From Scilla litardierei (Eukaryota; Streptophyta; Magnoliopsida; Asparagales; Asparagaceae): a stretch of 64,000 nt of DNA. A model generated the notes under the pieces. It did not search any database. It was not told the DNA's origin and saw nothing but the letters and a program-made list of their open reading frames with translations. This document shows, piece after piece, positions 46,369-58,051 of the stretch; the stretch's first letter is position 1; each line of letters begins with the position of its first letter. The DNA lies in the NCBI GenBank assembly GCA_030789695.1, contig CM061141.1:323935938-323999937 (forward strand). The letters are read 5' to 3'. The translations under genes and the position numbers were made by a program.

Positions 46369-46757
46369 CAAAACTACACTCGAGAGGATCAATCATGTAG
46401 ATCCAACCAACCTAAATTTTAAAAATTGATAACCCAAATCGAAAATCCTTGGATGTGATCTAAAACATTTGAAACTACCTATAAACAAAAATTCAAAATG
46501 ATTTTGATGTGTTTCGTCCATGGAAAAAGTGTCATCGTTTGAGAATTGCCATAAAATCAAGCAATTTCTTGCTCATTGTTGATGCAAAAGTAAAACAAAA
46601 TCCAAATCATTAGCATTTTTGTTTATAGGTAGGTTAAATCCGTTAGATCACATCTAATGGAACGAATTTCTCATTTGAGAAGTCAATTCTTAAATTTAGA
46701 TGGGTTGAATATGCATGGTTGATCCACTCGAGTGTTGCATAGTTACATTTTGATCCA
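46369..46757. mobile_element. Foldback (MITE-like) element with about 130-bp inverted arms
   Basis: The left arm (46369 to about 46495, with CACTCGAGAGGATCAATCATG and CCTATAAACAAAAATTC) and the right arm (about 46612-46757, inverted) pair over most of their length with mismatches. They are separated by about 115 bp. No coding capacity. I could not fix a target duplication or superfamily. Confidence 0.65.
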
Positions 46758-47249
46758 TCAATTTCTAAATCGCATTTTGATCTCATGAACTACTTGTAAC
46801 TTTTACCCCTCAATTTCTATATCACATTTTGATCTCATGCACTGGTTAGGCATATAATCAAAAGCGCTGATCTGCTTGACATTGATACGAAGGATGAATC
46901 AAAGTTTAATGTGGTAGTCGCATGCACCGTTTTGAGTTTTCTTGAACAAGTAAATTTTAACACGATAAGGAATCAACATTTTTTAGTCAGCATCGTCCCT
47001 TCACGTTAACATTGCCACGACCAACAGTTGATTAGGCTATTTCCAGTGGTCAGTGATTCAGTGCAGTTTGTAACAAGTAAAAGAAACAAGGCTAATGAAG
47101 TGATCCATTACCAGACACACTTGAAATTAATAAAAATAAATAGGGCAATGAAAAGAGACATCGATGCACTCTGATGTAGAGGCATCCCCCAAGCACAAAT
47201 GACAGATCAAAGTCATTGAATTTTACATCCTCCACATTTATAGTTAGGA

Positions 47250-47740
47250 CTAGCGAATGCCCGTGCCCGGATGGCACGGCGAAGGTCGTCTCCCGGGTGC
47301 GAAACCGAGGGGGACAGCCGGCCCACGGGCGAAATGGCGACGGGGGCATTCGTCTCCCAGGCGCAAGAACGACGGTGACAGTCGTCTCCCGGGCGCAATA
47401 TTGACAGCGAAAAGAAAACATGGGTCAGCCGTCGCAGGGGCACAAAAGCAGGGACTAAAGCGAAAAAAAAACACAGGTGCAAAGCAGAAAAGAGCGGTGG
47501 CAAGCCCATAAATAGGAGGAAGGTGAGGGGTCTTTGGGTTTTATGAAAAAACAATGGCAAACTTGCAAATAAGGGGAATGTTGTGGGCTTTTGTTTGGGG
47601 TTCCACCAAAACACCTAACTCCACACGCAACCACTCACCCACACTCCATTGGGCCCCCACTCTCCCAAACACTTTGTCCTAGTCATATTTTGATGCCACA
47701 TAGGACAAAGAGTCAAAAAAGTCCTCATTTGTATAATAGA
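47250..47740 (-). mobile_element. Helitron H2, non-autonomous (491 bp)
   Basis: Minus sense: A, then TCTATTATACAAATGAGG at the 5' end. The 3' end is hairpin CCGTGCC-ATCCG-GGCACGG, then GCATTCGCTAG, followed by T. Near the 5' end CTTTGTCC and GGACAAAG form an inverted pair, as in H1 and H3. The GC-rich interior (47260-47420) repeats GGCGCAA/GGGCGAA-like words and gives long overlapping frames that I do not accept as genes. Confidence 0.75.
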
Positions 47741-48654
47741 TTAATTTTGGGGCACTATGAAGTTAATCCAGTTGGATTGTTCATGAAGAATGGAGAGGAC
47801 TCAAGAGAGAGAGAGAGCTCCGGGTCCTATTACCAAGCCTGACAAAGAGATTAAACTACTTGTCTCAAAATCATGTTACAGTGGATAAATCTTGGCTAAT
47901 CCAAGTTAGATGCAGATCTACATGACAAACGCAAAAGCAAATTGGGATAAAATTAGACATAAATACAAATGAGAACTGTAATTTAATCTCAACAGTTGCC
48001 TTTTTGCCCTATAGCAAGTCCGTGATCACACCAACATTTGCTGCACCCGCTAGCTAAAGAATAGGCACTATAATTATTCCTTGAACAAGACTGCACTGTA
48101 AGCTCAAAAGCAAAACTTGACTATATATTTCATGCGTCTTGCATGTAATGCAATTGTCAAACATACTAATTACCGTATTATTATACTAAATAACTTGAAA
48201 AATAAGTTTCAACAACCTCCAAATTCAGTGTCATGAAATTTTTTGAGGAGCATGGATACCACGTGAATTTTTGAATCCCAAGAAGGGAAAATATATACTA
48301 TGAAAATTAGCTTCTTCATGATTACTCTAATATATTACACGCAAGCCTGCCAAAATGTGCAAGGAAAACAATTGCAGTTCATCCAGTATTTATAAAATGC
48401 CAACAACATGAAACCTTACCTCTAAGAAACCAGCAAGGCAACCCCACATGCGCTGCACAAATCTTGATTGGCGACTCAGGAGGCAACAGTCATTTTCTTT
48501 GTCAATAACTAACATTATGACAACCTGTTAGAAATCACTGGAGACATGAATAAAATAACCATTGATTTAATTCGCAGGGACACCCATGATTAAATTTGCA
48601 CAACTTTTGTTCAATCTTTATGAATAAGTTTGCATTTACATGTATATTTCAAGC

Positions 48655-48700
48655 ACAAATCAATGCACACACACAAAAACAAACAAACACACACACATGA
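48655..48700. repeat. (CA)n-rich simple sequence
   Basis: Interrupted CACACA/AAACAAAC run between the first Nudix exon and the Helitron H4 region. Confidence 0.8.
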
Positions 48701-49087
48701 GAATAATGTGGAAATATATGACATGTGACTAAGCCATGTATGTCATCCTCAAAAACATCACCCTCTTCTAATTTTTCAGACAATTGAAACCATTCATTTT
48801 GATCTTCATATTTTAAAACCTCAAAATATCAAATATCGTATATCGTATGATCTCAAAAGATTTTTTTCCATCATCCACCCGTCGTAAAAAGTTCTACACA
48901 TGCAAAGCCGTTAAATTTGCGATGGGCAGATGAACGAGCAAAATCCCTTAGGTTCACAAAATATTTTATGTTCTAAAATATGAAGTTCAAAATAAACGGT
49001 TCTAATCGTTCGAAAAAAATAGAGAAGAATGGACTTTTCAAGACGCATGTGGCTTAATCACACAATCACATGTCATATATTTCACAT

Positions 49088-49152
49088 TATATATATATAT
49101 GTGTGTGTATGTGTGTGTGTGTGTGTGTGTGTGTCTATATATATATATATCA
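49088..49152. repeat. (TA)n(GT)n(TA)n compound microsatellite
   Basis: TATATATATATG, then about 15 GT units, then TATATATA, ending at the insertion point of Helitron H4. The Helitron sits next to a T in the TA tract. Confidence 0.9.
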
Positions 49153-49900
49153 CTAGTCATAACCCGTGCCCGAAGGGCACGTGTTCATGTAAGATATTAC
49201 CTCTTCAAAATCTTTGTTCTCTCAACATTAAAGCACGATAATTGTTTTTAAGCTCCCCCAAAAATTTTAGTTCCTCCAAAATATACTTGACCCAGTGAAT
49301 TTAGTTCCCCAAAATTTTAGTTCCCCCAAAATTTATTTTCTTCCCGATTTAACATACATATATGTGCCCCAAGGGCACTGTTCGTTTAAAATATTCTTCC
49401 TCAAAATCATAATCGCCTGATTTTAAACGAACAACAATAAGTAAAGCACAATACTTGTTATTTAGTTGCAGCAAAAAATTTGGTCCCATCAGAATTTAAT
49501 TCTCACCATAGAATTTAGTTCCCCAAAAAATTTTAGTTCCACCCGCAAAATGTAGTTCCCTCAAGATTCAAACTATGCCATATGGACACGGTTCCTTTAA
49601 AATATTGCCCCCCTCAAAGGTTTGGATCCTTACTTTTCAACTAACAACAATAATTAAGCGCAATTATTTTTATTTAGTTCACCTAAAAATTTTAGTCCTC
49701 CCAAAATATAGTTTCATCGTTCTTTTAAAATATTTCTCCCTTAAAACCTTAGATTCCCTAATTATAAAAGAAAAATAATAATTAAAGTGCAATAATTGTT
49801 ATTTAGTTCATCCCAAAAAATTTAGTTCCTTTTCAAAATTTAATTCGATTCAGCTTCATTTCCTCTCAAAATTTAGTTTCTCTACAGAATTTAGGTCCAT
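49153..49900 (-). mobile_element. Helitron H4 region: one intact 3' end plus decayed 3'-end units
   Basis: The 3' end in minus sense is hairpin CGTGCCC-TTC-GGGCACG, then GGTTATGACTAG and T. Further right, units of about 130-215 bp restart at about 49363, 49577 and 49712. Each begins with a progressively mutated version of the GTGCCC...GGGCAC hairpin and continues with TTTAAAATATT, an (A/T)AATAATTAAAG...CAAT stretch and TTTAGTTCCCCC-like runs. I found no matching 5' TC terminus, so the right end is approximate. Confidence 0.6.
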
Positions 49901-51603
49901 GTTTTTTAATTGTGGTTGCTCAAAAATTTGTCAGTGTTCACCGTGTATGTTTTAGTATCAATTTTTTTCCTATGAATGTAGTATTCATGATGGATCCCTC
50001 AACCAGCATGATCATGGGCATCACTCTAGTACTTCTGTATTTGATTGGATCAATGCACTTGTGTTAGCATTTTTTGTCAGATTATCAAACAAATGTAAAA
50101 ATTGGTGGAAAAGATTCTCAAGAGAAGCTTCATGTGAAACTCTCAACGCTTGTGTTAGCATAATTATATCACAAAATCCCTTATTACGTCACTAAAGAAT
50201 GCTAAAAATGTTAATAAAGGAAATGATAATAATTGAACCAGAGCCTCCTCAAGTAGAAGTATCTACACAAAACATTCAAGCTTGAAATAGATCTAAAAAT
50301 ATAAAGGGAAAAAGTAAAAAAAATGCAACAAAGACAAAACAAAACTGAAAAGCAGAGAAGTTCATATTAAGCCAACAAAATCTGTGAAATGTACACCTTA
50401 TTGATTTGATACATGTTACATCATTCGTAGCCACTCAAAGTTGCATCAATATACAATTAACAGTACAAATTTTGCAGCCACTAATTCCAAATTTAGCTCA
50501 AATCCAGCCTCATGTACTGATAGCACAATCAAGAGTTTCACCAAGCAAAGGCAACTGGCCAACAACTCCCTTCTTGATCCCCCAGAAGCATATCACACCT
50601 CATATACAGTAGCAGAACACTTTCACGACTGGTCATACAATATGGTATAATCAAATTGATATTAGCGATAGAAACCAAAAAAGCAAGCATACTTGAATAA
50701 TGAAATACATAGTATGTAGCCCAAAATGTGCAATTGTAAACGAGATCATAAATGACTGAACTGAACATGTATTATCATCCAATCTATGTTCCAATTATTC
50801 ATTTTCAGTTGAATGGCATACCATTTTCAACAGCAAAAAGTCAAACATCCCTAAACTCGGATGCGAACTCAAACCTATGCTGAATTTTAACAAAATTCCA
50901 ACAGAAAGAAAAACGTATGCTTAAATTACTGGTACACTAAATGCATATAAACAAAATTTTAGCAAATAAATTAATACCAGACGCCATAAAGGGATTTGTA
51001 CTACTGACTTTTAAAGCAAAAGTCAAATGGAGCTTTGAACAACAGAGTGCTAGAGAGAATGCACACAAACTTTTAAATTTTCTATGCCAAGCGCATGTTG
51101 CTGTGCTTGAAGAAGAGGTACTCTGCCTTATCGCAAACCACGTAGGACTCCAGCAAAAGTCAATACAACAAAGTAAGTTTGATGACAGAAATCGTAGCGA
51201 TTTTAGCAATCTTCACATGCTTACTCCATATGCTCCACATGCAATTTTAGCAACATAAGAAGATCACAAAGACGATAGAATTAGACAATTACTCCACATG
51301 CTTACTCTCCTCATGCTTACTCCCCATGCTTAAAAAAACCAGTTATACTTACTCCCCATGCTCAAAGAAAAATCTAAGATTTGAGAGTGCCTACACTGCA
51401 AATTTTCTCTATGAATTAGACAATCAAGTTCCTCTCAATTTCTCACCTTGCTGCGATACCAAGGAAACTTGTCCTTATGTCCATAGTGATGCAAGTTACA
51501 CAGTCAAAACACATTACAAATATCTGCAGTTTGAATGATATAGTCACACAAATTAAAATTCTCTATAATATATGTTTATATCAATATTATCTGACCACGA
51601 ACA
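49901..51603. other. Intergenic or intronic AT-rich DNA
   Basis: No gene assigned. A plus-sense CATGATCATG hairpin followed by GGCATCACTCTAGT at about 50008-50031 could be another Helitron 3' end on the plus strand, but this is weak. Repeated CTTACTCCCCATGC/CTTACTCCACATGC phrases occur at about 51220-51365. Frames at 50406-50650 and 50941-51258 carry no recognised domain. Confidence 0.35.
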
Positions 51604-52371
51604 ATTAGATATGGAGAATGTTTGAAAACATGATACTTCATGGGTGGCACTTACAAAAGGGCAGTGACGATCCATGTCCAGAATCCTGCTCTCACTTTCG
51701 GATTTTGTAAGCCTGCATAAAAGCATACCAATGAAGTATATGACAAATGATTTATGAAACAGACTTCAGGATAAAAGCATGTCCTGAATTGTGTCCAGGA
51801 TAAAAGCATGTCTTGAATTATGTCTCCATTCTACATAAATGCTGCTCACTTCATGTGTATATGAAACATGATACTTCAGATATGGGGTAAGTATAGCAGG
51901 CCACTTCCAGAGCAAAAAAATGTTTGAAATTTTTTTAATGGTATGTACATATGGGAAAAAGAGTTTAGATCAGTAATGAACCAATGGATTAGATATGGAG
52001 AATGTTTGAAAACATGATACTTCATGGGTGGCACTTACAAAAGGGCAGTGACGATCCATGTCCAGAATCCTGCTCTCACTTTCGGATTTTGTAAGCCTGC
52101 ATAAAAGCATACCAATGAAGTATATGACAAATGATTTATGAAACAGACTTCAGGATAAAAGCATGTCCTGAATTGTGTCCAGGATAAAAGCATGTCTTGA
52201 ATTATGTCTCCATTCTACATAAATGCTGCTCACTTCATGTGTATATGAAACATGATACTTCAGATATGGGGTAAGTATAGCAGGCCACTTCCAGAGCAAA
52301 AAAATGTTTGAATTTTTTTAAAGGTATGTACATATGGGAAAAAGAGTTTAGATCAGTAATGAACCAATGGA
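51604..52371. repeat. 384-bp recent tandem duplication
   Basis: 51604-51987 and 51988-52371 are nearly identical, with only a few differences in an A/T run. Each copy carries, on the minus strand, a possible small exon (about 51663-51720 and its repeat) bounded by TTTATGCAG and TTTT/GTAAGT. The chromovirus insertion lies 37 bp to the right. Confidence 0.9.
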
Positions 52372-52403
52372 TTTGTGCTTCCACCTACCTTGCAGTGCCA
52401 TGT

Positions 52404-52408
52404 GCTTC
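52404..52408. repeat. Target-site duplication of the chromovirus (left)
   Basis: GCTTC before the LTR, repeated exactly after the element at 58383-58387. Confidence 0.9.
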
Positions 52409-52738
52409 TGTTAGGAACTAAAGATGAAATTTGTATTAGAAAGCAAATAACAAAGAACTAGATAATTGAGCACAAAAGAGGTGTGATGTCCTCCCAAGAC
52501 GCAGAAGAGGACGTCCGCACTCGTCTACCTATGGGATCACACAATAACAATTATCAAAATAGCATAGGTATACAAGATGAGGCTACCCCCTATTTATAAT
52601 AGAAACTAGGGCAAGATGGGGGGGGCATGCGGCAAAGCTAAGGGGCTGCAGCTAAGGGGGCTGCGGCAAAGGGCCGCACGTGCGTGGGGCTGTCTGCGGG
52701 TGTAAACACACAGGAGTTGTTGGGCCGCAGGCCCATCG
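52409..52738 (-). repeat. Chromovirus 3' LTR
   Basis: TGTTAGGAACTAAAGATG ... GGCCCATCG. The inner end has mutated from CA to CG compared with the 5' LTR. A minus-strand TATAAATAGGGGG lies at about 52583-52596. Confidence 0.85.
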
Positions 52739-52765
52739 ATACTCCACCCAAAGAGCCACCTTGTC
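52739..52765 (-). promoter_or_regulatory. Polypurine tract of the chromovirus
   Basis: Minus-strand GGCTCTTTGGGTGGAGTAT directly before the 3' LTR. Confidence 0.65.
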
Positions 52766-54175
52766 CTCAAGGTGGAAGTCTGGAAAGCGTGCCACCATAT
52801 CATCCATGTCCTCACACGTGCTCTCGTGCTCTGGTAAGCCTCTCCACTGCAATAGCACCTGCCTCCTGCCTGTGTCACTCTGTCGAACCCCTTTCAGCAA
52901 CTCGAGCTCCATCCTCACCTCCATATCAGCAGTAAGGGTCTCTGGTAATGTAGGGGAAGAGGTGTAGTTGCCAATGGCCTGGCGCAACTGTGGGACATGG
53001 AAGACTGGGTGAATGGTAGATCCTGGGGTAAGTGCAATCTGTAGGCCACAGGACATCCTCGCCTCGACCTCGAAAGGCCCAAAATACAGCGGCGCCAGCT
53101 TTTCATTCCTCCTATGAACCACCGACCTCTGCATGTAGGGCCTCAGCTTCAGATACACCATATCTCCTACCTTAAAGTGTACGTCTCGACGGAGGAGGTC
53201 TGCCCGCGCCTTCATCACCTGCTGAGCCCTCGCCAAGTGGAGCTTCAGCTCCTCTAGAATCTGGTCCTGCTCTGCCAGGTACTATGCTACGTCTGATACG
53301 GGAGTCGCCTCATGACTATAATGGAGTAAGTGCAGAGGATCTCTGCCATAAAAATCCTGAAAGAGGTAGTCTGGGCCGCCGTGTGATATGAAGTGTTGTA
53401 CCAATATTCTGCACACATTAGCCAACGTGCCCACTCCTTAGGATTCTCCAAAAATAAAACATCGCAGGAAGTCTCCACACTCCGATTCACCACTTCCGTC
53501 TGACCGTCAGTCTGTGGATGATAAGCTGTACTCCGCTTCAAGGCTGTCCCCCTGTAGTCTGAAAAGCTCCTGCCAAAATTTGCTCCGGAATACCTTGTCT
53601 CGATCAGAGACTATGGACTTTGGCGGGCCATGCAAACGAATGACCTCTCTCACAAAAACCTCCGCCACAGAAACTGCGCTGTAAGGATGCCTAAGCGGGA
53701 CAAAATGTGCAAATTTGCTGAGGCGGTCTACCACAACAAAAATGACGATGTATCCACCCGACTTCGGCAAACTATCGATGAAGTCCATAGAGAGGTCCTC
53801 CCAAACTCGGTCTGGTAAGGATAGCGGCTGTAGTTGTCCCCCTGGAGACATAGCCTGATACTTGTGACGCTAGCACACGTCACACTCCGCCACCATCCTC
53901 GCCACCTCCTTCTTCAGCCCCTTCCAGTAGACCTCCCTCGCTAGCCGCTGGTAGGTCTTGAGGACCCCAGAATGTCCTCCAATAGCACTGCCGTGGAACT
54001 CACTGAATATGGCTGGTATAAATGCAGAGGTCCTCGGTATCACAAGACTCCCCCAGTAAAGTAGCCGCCCATCCTGAAGAGAATACCCCGGGTACTCGGT
54101 CGACCCCTGTGAAGGGCCTCTTGTATAGCCGCCAACTCCGGGTCCTGCTCCACCTCCTTCTGTAAAGGGCCTCAA
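52750..54175 (-). pseudogene. Chromovirus integrase with C-terminal chromodomain-like region
   Basis: Includes the zinc-binding end ARMVAECDVC (HHCC), the catalytic core with SMDFIDSLPKS, VDRLSKFAHFVPLRHPYSA, VSDRDKVFRSKFWQELF and AYHPQTDGQTEVVNR (DDE-type acidic residues visible), then the GPFEV.AR...Y.LQLP-like SH3 part and HPVFHVPQLR. It closes with LLQWRGLPEHEST...FHLEDKV. Stops and frameshifts occur at about 53870, 53540 and 53240. In life it would insert element cDNA into host chromatin. Confidence 0.8.
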
Positions 54176-54179
54176 TCCT

Positions 54180-55444
54180 CAAGGACAGACACTGTAAGTG
54201 TCGTTAACTCTGCCTCCTCCTCCCGTCGGGATAACGCATCAGCTGCCTTGTTCTCCAATCCCGGGCGGTGCTCAATCTCGAACCTGTAACCCCATCAACT
54301 TTCGCAGCCACTTCTGATGTTACTCTGCTACCATCCGCTGTTCTAACAGGTACTTCAGGCTCCGCCGATCTGTGCGGACTATGAAGCTCCGTCCCAACAA
54401 ATATGGTCTCCACTTCTGTATGGACAACACTATCGCCATCAGCTCCCTCTCATAGACTGATCGCAATCAGGCCCTCGTGGTCAACACCTGGCTGTAGTAA
54501 GCTATAGGCCGCTGCTCCTGCATCAGTACTGCTCCCACCCCACGTCCTGATGCGTCTGCCTCTACTAAGGGTCTGGAGAAGTCAGGCAATGCCAATACTG
54601 GCACAGTGGTCATTGCCCTTTTTAGGGCCTCAAATGCTGTCGTCGCCTCCTCCCCCCAATGGAACTGATCCTTCTTCAATAACTCCGTCAATGGCCAGGC
54701 AATCGTCCCATAACCCTCCACGAATCTGCGGTAGTAACCTGTAAGCCCCAAGAAGCCCCGTAGCCCTCTGAGGGTAGTGGGACGTGGCCAGTCCAGCACA
54801 GCCGCTATCTTAGCTCTATCTGCGGCCACCCCTCCTACTGATACCACGTGCCCCAAATACTCCACCCGCGGCTGCCCGAATAGACACTTCTTTCTGTTCA
54901 AATATAGCTGGTGGTACTGCAGCTCCTGAAATACCACCTGCAGGTGGTCCAAATGCTCCTCCAGAGTACGACTGTACACCAAAATATCATCGAAGAAAAC
55001 TAGTACAAATCGTCTAAGATAGTGACGAAATACCTTATTCATAAGAGCCTGAAAGGTGGCCGGTGCGTTGGTCAACCCATAGGGCATGACCAGGAACTCG
55101 TAGTGTCCCTCATGTGTCCTGAACGTCGTCTTGGTCATATCATCCCGTCACATCCTTATCTGGTGGTAGCCTGACTTGAGATCTAGTTTGCTGAACCAGG
55201 CTTCCCCATGTAGCTCGTCCAAGAGCTCATCAATCACAGGTATAGGGAATTTATCTGGGACCGTCTCCTTGTTCAGCGCCCTGTAGTCCACGCAGAACCG
55301 CCAACTACCATCCTTCTTCTTCACTAATAATACTGGGCTGGAGAACGGGCTCACACTCGGCTGGACCACCCCTGCCTGCACCATCTCAGAAACCATCCTC
55401 TCTATCTCGTCCTTCTGATGCTGGGGGTATCGATAGGGCCGCAC
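54180..55444 (-). pseudogene. Chromovirus reverse transcriptase and RNase H
   Basis: RT blocks in order: [55 protein letters not shown], then after a stop [31 protein letters not shown] and the catalytic FFDDILVYS, then YLGHVVS and [14 protein letters not shown]. RNase H starts [16 protein letters not shown], with the first catalytic Asp, and degenerates after 54467. At least two stops or frameshifts split the frame. Confidence 0.85.
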
Positions 55445-56306
55445 GCTAATGGGGAAACACCCTCACGTAGAACAATGGCGTGCTCGTGGTCCCGGGGTGG
55501 TGGAAGACCCCGAGACTCCTGGAAGATCTCCTCAAACTGCTCCATCAGCTGCTGAACCCCTCCTGGTATGGGCTGCTCGGCACTGGCCTCTGCTCCTCCC
55601 TCACTTGTCAAAGAGTACAGCTTTACTAAATAACCTTCTCCCTCTGTCTGGATGGTCCTAACATGGTCTTCAGAGAGACCAAAACCCTGCAGAGGCTGGG
55701 GTCCCCCTGGAGTATCACTGCTCTCCCCGCCTCCTGAAACTCCATCCGTAGCAGCTTCCAATTGATTGTCATCTCGCCTAACGTCTGTAACCAGGTCATG
55801 CCTAAAATGACGTCGGTGCTCCCCAGGTCCAGGGGTAAGAAATCTGCAATAACCTGTATCCCCTGCATGGTCAGCACTAGTCCCCTGTAAACCCCCCGGC
55901 TGCTCTCCTTCTTTCCCATCCCCATCATCACACTGAAGCTGTCGCAATCTGTCAGCTGAAGCCCCTGCTGTGCCACCACCCTCCTAAAAATGAAATTGTG
56001 GGTAGACCCACTGTCAATAAGCACAGTCACCTCCTGGTCACCGATCTCCCCTCTCAGGTTCATGGTATGGTTCTGTGTGAACCCTACCACGGAGTTGAGG
56101 GACACCTCCGCCACGTCCAACTGTTGGCCCTCCAGCTCCTCCTCTGCCTCATTGGTCTCCTCCTCGACATCAGCCTCGTCGTCGTCGTCCTCCAACAGGA
56201 TCACCTGGAGCTTGCGCCCCGCGCACCGATGGCCTGGTGAAAATTGATCATCGCACCTGAAACATAAACCCTTCTGCCTCTTTTCCCGCATCTCCGCGTC
56301 TGTCAT
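55445..56306 (-). pseudogene. Chromovirus zinc knuckle and protease
   Basis: Begins near CFRCDDQFSPGHRC, the knuckle variant usual in this lineage. An acidic linker follows, then the aspartic protease: VTVLIDSGSTHNFI (active-site DSGS) and DVILGMTWLQTLG. The frame shifts near 55650 into the sequence leading to RT. Confidence 0.8.
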
Positions 56307-58024
56307 GCGCCTGAACTGCCCCCAGCCACTGGTGCACTACTCTTCTCCCCAGTCTTCTCCCGGCTCGTCTGGGCTGCTACCGTGGGGATACTTGCTCCCC
56401 CCGTCCCAGTCGGGACGCCTCTTGATGTCTGACTATTGTAGCCGCTCCTGACCCGCCTCTCCTCGGTCTGCGCATCCTCCACCATCTGGGCCATCTCTAT
56501 GACCTCCGAAAGCCCCCTGGGCTTGTAGGGTCTCACTGCTGTTCGTAGACTGGGGCGCAACCCCTTCAGAAAGGTGCCCTCTAGTGACTCGTCAGACACG
56601 CCATGTACTCGCCCTGCCAGTGTCTCAAATCTCTCGATGTAATCCCGTACCGGCCCCTCCTGCCTGAGGGCGTACAACTGCTCGTGTAAGTTCCCCAGAC
56701 GGGGGTCTCTAAACTTCTCCAGCACTAGGTCCTTTAGCTCCTTCCAGCTACTGATCTGCTGCCTCCTCTCCTTCCACTGGAACCACCCCAAGGCTCTCCC
56801 CTCCATGCAGATGGCCGCCGCTTCAAGCTTCTGTGCCTCGGACATGTGGTGTGCTGCGAAGTATCTCTCCGTGGTGAACAGCCAGGCATGTGGGTCCTCA
56901 CCAGAAAATAGTGGCATCATCAGCTTCCGTACTCGGCATTCTCCCCAAAGCGCCCCTGCTCGGGCCTCCTCTCCTCTCTGTGATGCAGGCGGTAGTGCAG
57001 TCTCCTCTCGTCTAGGGTCTCTTAATGCCTAGGTGGCCCTCCTCCGCGACCCCCATAGTCTCCATGGTAATCTCCCCTCCGGCCCTCAAAATTGTCCCAA
57101 CCTGCATCATCGCCAAACTCCGCCTCGTAGCCACCCCTGCCGTCAGAATAATAATCTCCCCCGCGTCCGTCGCCGTAGTAAGGATCCTCGGCTGCTGGTC
57201 GACACTCCGGAGGGTCGAAAAAGCCTCCCGAAAACTGTTCGCGACCCTCCTCCATCGTTGTCTGCTGCCCGAGGGTCTCGAAAACCCCTTCAGATCGCTG
57301 GCCGCGCCTCCTCTCCCCCTCTGGCTGCTGCCAGGGGGTCCCCGCCCCGGCAATGATCTGGCGGGCCCCTCCGGGCATGCAGGAGGGCGACAGGCCCTGC
57401 CAGGCCTCCGGCAAGGCCGGCGGGCCCTGCCAGGGGTCCGACGGGTTCGTCGAACCCTGTCGACACCCGGCAGGGCCTGGAGCCCCCTGCCGGGGTCCGG
57501 CGTAAGCAGGGGATGGTCCCCCGCCTCTCCCACGTCGGCCGAGCCCCCGGACTGTTGTGGGGGTTCGGCCGACCCTCTTCGTTGGCGTGGCACTCCTGAT
57601 TTGGGCAGCTAGGGCCGCCGCCGCCCCTTTGGCTCTCCATCGCCTTCCGTCGTACCTCCTCGCGGTAGTCCCCCCTCCATGGCTCCCCGTCGTCTTCCTC
57701 GTCCAAATCCTCAACGTAATAGGGTTGATTTTAGGCCAAAGTCTCCTCTTTTTCCTTTTCCTTCTTCAAAGGTGCCGCCTTTGATGTCGGCTTAGGGTTG
57801 CCTTCCACTTTGTTGTTTGTCGCCAATTGATTTCGGGCTCCCATCAATTTCACGAATTGATCGTCGTGCTTTGCTTGATTTGACGCCAATTGGGAGATGG
57901 AAGTAGTTAATTTCGCCATGGATTTATCGTTTCCCTCCAACGGCTTTTTGATTGCCTCGATCTCGCTCGTGAGCTTTGCCTCCAAATCTTCAACTTTGTC
58001 GTGTGATCTTGTAGAAGCCGCCAT
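56303..58024 (-). pseudogene. Chromovirus Gag
   Basis: The ATG at 58024 (MAASTRSHDKVEDLEAKLTS) follows the PBS closely. It opens a coiled-coil N-terminus that ends in a stop at about 57731. The Gag core further on reads MPLFSGEDPHAWLFTTERYF, GRALGWFQWKERR, FRDPRLGNLHEQLYALRQEG and DYIERFETLAGRV, the standard plant Ty3 Gag fold. Between them is a Gly/Arg/Pro-rich linker shifted in frame. It packages the element RNA. Confidence 0.8.
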
Positions 58025-58036
58025 GGATCGTCACGT

Positions 58037-58048
58037 GCTCTGATACCA
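58037..58048 (-). promoter_or_regulatory. Primer-binding site of the chromovirus (tRNA-iMet)
   Basis: Minus-strand TGGTATCAGAGC lies three bases after the 5' LTR end ...TTCCTAACA. Confidence 0.85.
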
Positions 58049-58051
58049 AAT

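Larger units (their letters stand above)
43917..48524 (-). pseudogene. NUDT19-type Nudix hydrolase (NADH pyrophosphatase-like), three internal exons
   Basis: Exons at 48524-48420 (VVIMLVIDKENDCCLLSRQS ... MWGCLAGFLE), 44465-44366 ([20 protein letters not shown] then [13 protein letters not shown]) and 44009-43917 (GPNTMPCQLMVGFFAYAKTL). Together they carry a complete Nudix box (GX5EX7REUXEEXGU) and follow the order of plant NUDT19, which hydrolyses NAD(P)H in plastids and peroxisomes. The N-terminal domain, zinc ribbon and C-terminal exon are not found in the window. The second exon has CAT where its acceptor should end in CAG (44466-44468). Using the next AG shifts the frame into a stop. The intron between exons one and two (3.95 kb) contains three Helitrons. 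It is best read as a decayed or captured gene fragment. Confidence 0.75.

Noticed and set aside
47092..47614. Several 60-130-codon frames on both strands
   Set aside because: They fall within Helitron H2 and its flank, where GC-rich short repeats keep frames open.
50005..50032. Plus-strand Helitron 3' terminus
   Set aside because: There is a short hairpin and CTAGT, but the stem is weak and no matching 5' end or family similarity was found.
51663..51720. Exon-like segment read as the TPP catalytic motif DYDGT
   Set aside because: The resemblance (ILDMDRHCPF) needs a frameshift, and it lies on the wrong side of the recognised TPP exon for collinearity.
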